Origin: Pseudomonadota bacterium
Lineage (GTDB): Bacteria > Pseudomonadota > Gammaproteobacteria > Burkholderiales > Burkholderiaceae_D
DNA length: 10,864 bases
Direction of reading: 5' to 3'
NCBI GenBank assembly: GCA_023420795.1
Contig: JAEZVM010000049.1
Coordinates: 1 to 10,864 of the forward strand
The number at the start of each line of letters is the position of its first letter. Positions within the stretch are counted from its first letter, which is position 1. The position numbers and the translations under genes are program-made. Under the pieces are notes generated by a model. It had not been told where the DNA came from and ran no database searches. It worked only from the letters and a program-made list of their open reading frames with translations. This document shows positions 6,805 to 10,864 of this stretch, one piece after another.

Positions 6805-6840
6805 TTGGTCGCTGCACTAGTCGCTGCGTTGGTCAATTAC
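6805..6840 (-). repeat. Three imperfect 12-nt tandem units before the EIIA gene
   Basis: Read on the plus strand the units are ttggtcgctgca, ctagtcgctgcg and ttggtcaattac. The core gtcgctgc occurs at 6808-6815 and 6820-6827, and ttggtc at 6805-6810 and 6829-6834. They lie 18 to 53 nt upstream of the EIIA start codon, inside its probable 5' leader. This could be an operator or chance; no known protein site is recognised. Confidence 0.35.
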
Positions 6841-6858
6841 GCGATCGACTCTGCTCAA

Positions 6859-6864
6859 AGTATA
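6859..6864 (-). promoter_or_regulatory. Candidate -10 element in the gshB-EIIA gap
   Basis: TATACT on the minus strand (6864-6859) is a good -10 hexamer, but no convincing -35 lies 16 to 18 nt upstream (the best there is GGCAGA or GCAGAC). It lies 72 nt before the EIIA start. If real, it would let the PTS genes be expressed independently of gshAB. Confidence 0.25.
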
Positions 6865-6910
6865 CGAGGATGCGGATTTGCGTCTGCCGGACTGGCCGTT
6901 CCTGAACTTG

Positions 6911-7852
6911 TCACTGGCACTGCCGCTCCAGCGCGTCGATGAACATGCCTGCCACATCGAAACCGGTCTGCTGCTTGATTTCCTGAAAACAGGTCGGACT
7001 GGTGACATTAATTTCCGTCAAATAATCCCCGATAGCATCCAATCCTACCAGCAATAGGCCCCGATTCAAAAGAAGCGGCGCAAGCGCCTCGCCGATTTCC
7101 CGATCCCGCTCCGACAGCGGCTGCGCGACGCCCAGCCCGCCAACCGCCAGATTGCCGCGCACCTCGCCGCCCTGCGGAATGCGCGCCAGGCAGTACGGCA
7201 CCACTTCGCCGCCGATCAGCAGGACGCGCTTGTCGCCCTGCGTGATCTCGGGAATGAAGCGCTGCACCATGATCGTGTGCGCACCGTTTCCGGTCAGCGT
7301 TTCGATGATGGAACCGAGGTTCAGGCCGTCTTCCTTCACGCGGAAGATGCCGGCGCCGCCCATGCCGTCCAGCGGCTTCAGGATGATGTCCTTGTGCTCG
7401 CGGTGAAAGGCACGCACGCGGGCGGTATCACTGGTGACCAGCGTCGGCGCAGTGAATTGCGGGAACTGCGCGATCGCGAGTTTTTCATTGTGGCTGCGAA
7501 TCGCCTGCGGCCGGTTGAAGATGCGCGCGCCCTGGCTCTCCGCCACTTCCAGCAAGTACGTCAGATAGACGTACTCCATGTTGAACGGTGGGTCCTTGCG
7601 CACCAGGACCGCATCGAACTCATGCAAATGCATCGCAGCCGGCGCATCGGCGCGGTACCAGTCGTCGGCATCGCCGGTCAGCGTGATGCGCTCTACATTA
7701 GCGACCACATTCCCCTCGTGGAAGGCCATGTCCTTCTGCTGGAATGCATGGACCTCATGGCCGCGCCGTGCGGCCTCGGCCATCATCGCGTAGGTCGTGT
7801 CCTTGTAGATCTTAAAATGGTCGAGCGGATCAGCAAGAAAGGCGAATTTCAT
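6911..7852 (-). CDS. gshB: Glutathione synthetase
   Basis: This 313-residue cytoplasmic ATP-grasp ligase joins gamma-glutamylcysteine and glycine to make glutathione, the second step of the pathway. It is close in length to E. coli GshB (316). Family marks are the N-terminal MKFAFLADPL, VRKDPPFNMEY (84-94), the glycine-rich ATP-grasp loop KPLDGMGGAGIF (159-170), NLAVGG (234-239) and the metal/ATP-binding LTEINVTSPT (278-287). It starts 11 nt after the gshA stop, with a GAGGGG ribosome binding site overlapping the gshA TGA, so the two are one operon and probably coupled. Nothing in the active site looks altered. Confidence 0.96.
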   Translation of the reverse strand: MKFAFLADPLDHFKIYKDTTYAMMAEAARRGHEVHAFQQKDMAFHEGNVVANVERITLTGDADDWYRADAPAAMHLHEFDAVLVRKDPPFNMEYVYLTYLLEVAESQGARIFNRPQAIRSHNEKLAIAQFPQFTAPTLVTSDTARVRAFHREHKDIILKPLDGMGGAGIFRVKEDGLNLGSIIETLTGNGAHTIMVQRFIPEITQGDKRVLLIGGEVVPYCLARIPQGGEVRGNLAVGGLGVAQPLSERDREIGEALAPLLLNRGLLLVGLDAIGDYLTEINVTSPTCFQEIKQQTGFDVAGMFIDALERQCQ

Positions 7853-7863
7853 GCGTCCGCCCC

Positions 7864-9162
7864 TCAGTAGATTTCAGGATTCGGATCGGTCTTTTCCAGC
7901 TCGATGGATGCCGCCAGCAGCGCCATGCGCGCGACCACGCCGTACATGTAAAAGCGGTTCGGCGGCGCGGTGCCGGGCTTTGCCTGCAGGTCGGGCAGCG
8001 CATGCTGCTGCGCGAACGCCAGCGGCACGAAATGCATGCCGGGCGCGTTCAGGTTTTCGTCGACGCCGCGCTCCGCATGCACGCGGTAGAAGCCGCCGAC
8101 CACATAGCGGTCGATCATGTACACCACCGGTTCGGCCACCGCGTCGTTGATGTGCTCAAAGGTGTGCACACCTTCCTGGATGATCACATCGTTGACTTCG
8201 AGGCCTTCCTTCACCACAGCCATCTTGTTGCGCTGCTTGCGGTTGAGGTCCTTCACTTCGCTCGCATCCCTGACCGTCATGATGCCCATGCCGTAGGTGC
8301 CGGCATCGGCCTTGACGATCACGAACGGTGCTTCCTTGATGCCGTATTCCTTGTACTTCTTGCGGATCTTGGTCAGCAGCGAATCGACATTCGATGCGAG
8401 GCATTCCTCGCCGGTGCGCTCATGGAAGTTGATCTGGCCGCATTTCGCGAAATACGGATTGAGCATCCAGCCGTCGATGTCGATCATCTTTGCGAAGCGC
8501 TTGACCACTTCATCATAGGCTGCGAAGTGGTTGGTCTTGCGCCGCACTGCCCAGCCGGCATGCAGCGGCGGAAGCAGATTTTGCTCATGTAGGTTTTCCA
8601 GGATGGACGGGATGCCGGACGACAGGTCGTTGTTGAGTAGGACGGTGCACGGGTCGAAATTCTTCAATCCGACACGGCGGCCGTTGGCGATGCGCTCCAG
8701 CGGCTCCAGCGTGAGCGAGCTGCCGTCGGGCAGGTCGATCTGGGTCGGTTCCTTGATGTCTTCGGACAGCGAACCGAGCCGCACATTCAGGCCAGTCTGG
8801 CGGAAGATCTGCATCAGCCGCGCAACGTTCTGCAGATAGAAAATATTGCGGGTGTGGCGCTCCGGGATCAGCAGCAGATTCTTGGCGTCGGGGCAATATT
8901 TTTCGATCGCCGCCATCGCCGCCTGTACCGCGAGCGGCAGCATTTCCGGCGACAGATTGTTGAAGCCGCCGGGGAAGAGGTTGGTATCGACCGGCGCGAG
9001 CTTGAAGCCGGCATTGCGCAGATCCACCGAACAATAGAACGGCGGCGTGTGTTCCTGCCATTCGAGGCGGAACCAGCGTTCGATCGCCGGCGTCGCCGCA
9101 AGCATTTTCTTTTCGAGGTCAAGGAGCGGGCCGTTCAGGGCCGTGACGAGATGCGGAACCAT
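7864..9162 (-). CDS. gshA: Glutamate-cysteine ligase, compact proteobacterial type
   Basis: This 432-residue cytoplasmic enzyme should make gamma-glutamylcysteine from glutamate, cysteine and ATP, the first step to glutathione. It is not related in plain sequence to the E. coli GshA type; it matches the separate family known from Acidithiobacillus and many beta- and other proteobacteria. Blocks I associate with that family are VDTNLFPGGFNNLSPEM (58-74), the lysine/glycine-rich VKADAGTYGMGIM (283-295), and the C-terminal NRFYMYGVVARMALLAASIE (402-421). The ATG has AAAGG 5 nt upstream. gshB follows after 11 nt, which supports the assignment. The family role comes from known relatives, not from a motif visible here. 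Confidence 0.93.
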   Translation of the reverse strand: MVPHLVTALNGPLLDLEKKMLAATPAIERWFRLEWQEHTPPFYCSVDLRNAGFKLAPVDTNLFPGGFNNLSPEMLPLAVQAAMAAIEKYCPDAKNLLLIPERHTRNIFYLQNVARLMQIFRQTGLNVRLGSLSEDIKEPTQIDLPDGSSLTLEPLERIANGRRVGLKNFDPCTVLLNNDLSSGIPSILENLHEQNLLPPLHAGWAVRRKTNHFAAYDEVVKRFAKMIDIDGWMLNPYFAKCGQINFHERTGEECLASNVDSLLTKIRKKYKEYGIKEAPFVIVKADAGTYGMGIMTVRDASEVKDLNRKQRNKMAVVKEGLEVNDVIIQEGVHTFEHINDAVAEPVVYMIDRYVVGGFYRVHAERGVDENLNAPGMHFVPLAFAQQHALPDLQAKPGTAPPNRFYMYGVVARMALLAASIELEKTDPNPEIY

Positions 9163-9208
9163 AGTTACCTTTGCCGTATAAGCATTTTTGCAAGGGGGAG
9201 TGCTGCCG

Positions 9209-9214
9209 ATTCTA
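9209..9214 (-). promoter_or_regulatory. Candidate -10 element for gshA
   Basis: TAGAAT on the minus strand (9214-9209) matches the -10 consensus at 5 of 6 positions and lies 46 nt before the gshA start. No clear -35 lies at 16 to 18 nt. An alternative pair further upstream is TTGCTA and GATAAC with an 18-nt spacer. A gshA promoter must lie somewhere in 9163-9358, because the amtB terminator precedes it. Confidence 0.3.
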
Positions 9215-9358
9215 ACGGTATTCCCTGTCCTGCGCCTGCAGATGCTTGTTAAAGAATTCTGTTATCCGGCGTGCATTTCACAATTAGCAATGAAACGGAG
9301 GGGTTGCGCCGGAGGCAATGTAAATCTGGGCGTTTCGTCATTTTTAAAGAGCGGAACG

Positions 9359-9385
9359 AAAAAAAGGCGCCTCCGAAGAGGCGCC
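9359..9385 (-). terminator. Intrinsic terminator of amtB with UUCG tetraloop
   Basis: On the minus strand GGCGCCTC (9385-9378), loop TTCG, GAGGCGCC (9373-9366) and then seven Ts (9365-9359). The stem is a perfect 8 bp closed by C-G around the very stable UUCG tetraloop, 27 nt after the amtB stop codon. There is no T tract on the plus strand, so it works in one direction. It separates amtB from the gshA unit. Confidence 0.95.
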
Positions 9386-9412
9386 ATCAAAAACCCTTGG
9401 GAGGCAGAGTTA

Positions 9413-10864
9413 TTATGCGTGATAGGCAGATTCGCCGTGGCTGGTGATGTCCAAGCCTTCGCGCTCCTGCTCTTCCGGCACGCGCAGCCCGACGACCAGA
9501 TCCACCAGCTTGTAGGCAACGAAGGCCACGATGCCGGACCAGACCAGCGTGGTCAGCACGCCCTGCGCCTGTATCCACAGCTGGCCGGCGATCGAATAGT
9601 CTGCCGTAACCTTGTTCGCCACATAGTCATAGATGCCGGTACCGCCGAGCGACGGCGAGGCGAACACGCCAGTCAGCAGCGCGCCGAGAATGCCGCCGAC
9701 GCCATGGACGCCGAACACGTCGAGCGAATCGTCCGCGCCGAGCAGCCGTTTCAGCCCATTCACGCCCCACAGGCAGACAATCCCGGCCAGCAGGCCAATC
9801 ACCAGGCCGCCCATCGGGCCGACAAAACCGGCTGCCGGGGTGATTGCGACCAGACCGGAAACCGCACCGGAAGCGGCACCCAGCATCGACGGTTTGCCCT
9901 TGGACAGCCATTCGCCGAAGCTCCACGACAGCGTCGCGGCGGCTGTCGCCAGCAGCGTGTTCACCAGTGCCAGCGCAGCAGTGCCGCCCGCCTCCAGCGC
10001 GGAGCCGGCATTGAAGCCGAACCAGCCGACCCACAGCATCGATGCACCGACCATGGTCAGCGTCAGCGAATGCGGCGCCATCGACTCACGGCCGTAGCCG
10101 ATGCGCTTGCCGATCACATAGGCGCCGACCAGGCCGGCGACCGCAGCATTGATGTGCACCACGGTGCCGCCGGCAAAGTCGAGCGCGCCCTTCTGGAACA
10201 GCCAGCCAGCCGCGGCAGTTGCCTTTTCCGCTGCAGCCGCGTCAGTGTAAGCATCCGGTCCCGGCCAGAACCAGACCATGTGCGCAACCGGCAGGTAGGC
10301 AAAGGTAAACCACAGCACGACGAACAGCAGCACCGCCGCAAACCGGATGCGCTCGGCGAACGCGCCGACGATCAGGCTGCAGGTGATTGCCGCGAAAGTT
10401 GCCTGGAACGCGACAAACACGAACTCCGGGATCACCACGCCCTTGCTGAAGGTGGCTGCGACCGACTCCGGCGTGATCCCGTTCAGGAACAGGCGGTCGA
10501 AGGTACCGATGAAGCTGCCGCCTTCGGTGAACGCGAGCGAGTAGCCATAAATGCACCACAGCACGGCAATCAACGCGAAGACCATGAAGACCTGCATCAG
10601 GATCGACAGCATGTTCTTCGAGCGCACCAGGCCGCCGTAGAACAGGGCGAGACCCGGGATTGTCATCAGGATCACGAGCACGGTCGCCATCATCATCCAG
10701 GCGGTGTCACCCTTGTTCGGCGTCGGCGCGGCGGGCGCAGCCTCGGCTGCCGGAGTGGCAACCGAAGCCGCCGGGACGGGTGCTGCCGCGGCAGGAGCGC
10801 CGGCCTCGCCGCTCGCCGCCTGCGCTGTCACTATTGCGGTTGCAGCCGGAGCATCTTCCGCCAG
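9413..10864 (-). CDS. amtB: Ammonium transporter AmtB, 5' end outside the window
   Basis: This inner-membrane Amt/Rh-family channel conducts ammonia/ammonium; 483 codons are visible and the frame is open to the window edge. The first visible residues, LAEDAPA, look like the end of a signal peptide with cleavage after Ala2, so the true start lies beyond 10864; a GTG at 10831 is not a convincing start. An Ala/Pro-rich stretch of about 48 residues follows before the first transmembrane helix. Family marks are FYGGLVRSKNM, ALDFAGGTVVHINA with the first pore histidine (visible residue 237), and DVFGVHGVGGILG with the second (387). The cytoplasmic C-terminus ends in EREGLDITSHGESAYHA, the tail contacted by PII proteins in E. 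coli AmtB. A glnK gene often precedes amtB but would be off the window. Confidence 0.95.
   Translation of the reverse strand: MAEDAPAATAIVTAQAASGEAGAPAAAAPVPAASVATPAAEAAPAAPTPNKGDTAWMMMATVLVILMTIPGLALFYGGLVRSKNMLSILMQVFMVFALIAVLWCIYGYSLAFTEGGSFIGTFDRLFLNGITPESVAATFSKGVVIPEFVFVAFQATFAAITCSLIVGAFAERIRFAAVLLFVVLWFTFAYLPVAHMVWFWPGPDAYTDAAAAEKATAAAGWLFQKGALDFAGGTVVHINAAVAGLVGAYVIGKRIGYGRESMAPHSLTLTMVGASMLWVGWFGFNAGSALEAGGTAALALVNTLLATAAATLSWSFGEWLSKGKPSMLGAASGAVSGLVAITPAAGFVGPMGGLVIGLLAGIVCLWGVNGLKRLLGADDSLDVFGVHGVGGILGALLTGVFASPSLGGTGIYDYVANKVTADYSIAGQLWIQAQGVLTTLVWSGIVAFVAYKLVDLVVGLRVPEEQEREGLDITSHGESAYHA

Noticed and set aside
6788..6817. GTG start ten codons upstream for the EIIA gene
   Set aside because: The family begins at MIGILLLTH, and the ATG at 6787 has an AGGG ribosome binding site.
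10829..10831. GTG as the amtB start codon
   Set aside because: The frame stays open to the window edge with a signal-peptide-like end (LAEDAPA) upstream, so the gene is simply cut by the window.
1..10864. Mobile element, CRISPR array, phage or defence system
   Set aside because: No transposase, integrase, spaced repeats or unusual ORFans are seen. Every stretch above 300 bases is covered by a recognisable housekeeping gene.

Overview
The window looks like core chromosome of a betaproteobacterium of the Burkholderiales, most likely Oxalobacteraceae (the Herminiimonas, Herbaspirillum and Janthinobacterium group). This rests on high-GC coding sequence, the metX-metW pair, a GshA of the compact proteobacterial type rather than the E. 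coli type, and a stand-alone EIIA-HPr-EI cluster behind gshAB. The family placement is an inference from recalled gene order and protein similarity. All ten genes lie on the minus strand, so transcription runs from right (10864) to left (1).

Layout in the direction of transcription: (i) 10864-9413, an AmtB-type ammonium transporter cut by the window edge and closed by a strong intrinsic terminator (9359-9385). (ii) 9162-4323, gshA and gshB (glutathione synthesis), then a mannose-family EIIA domain protein, HPr and enzyme I. This is a phosphorelay with no sugar-transporting EIIB/EIIC in view, so its role is probably regulatory. (iii) 4322-4092, a short but information-rich leader. It holds a promoter, an RNA that matches the SAM-II riboswitch, an intrinsic terminator whose 5' arm can be captured by the 3' strand of the aptamer, and a second hairpin with a U6 tract beside the metX ribosome binding site. 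(iv) 4091-35, metX and metW (overlapping ATGA), an AmpG-type MFS permease and a secreted M48 metalloprotease, closed by a terminator at 1-30.

Functionally the window joins sulfur and thiol metabolism (activation of homoserine for methionine; glutathione), nitrogen uptake (AmtB), PTS-type phosphosignalling and cell-envelope maintenance (AmpG, M48 protease). The proteins are ordinary housekeeping types and I see no mobile element, CRISPR array, tRNA, rRNA or defence system. The most notable part is the metX leader, where aptamer, antiterminator and terminator overlap so that SAM binding should release the terminator and switch off the methionine genes.
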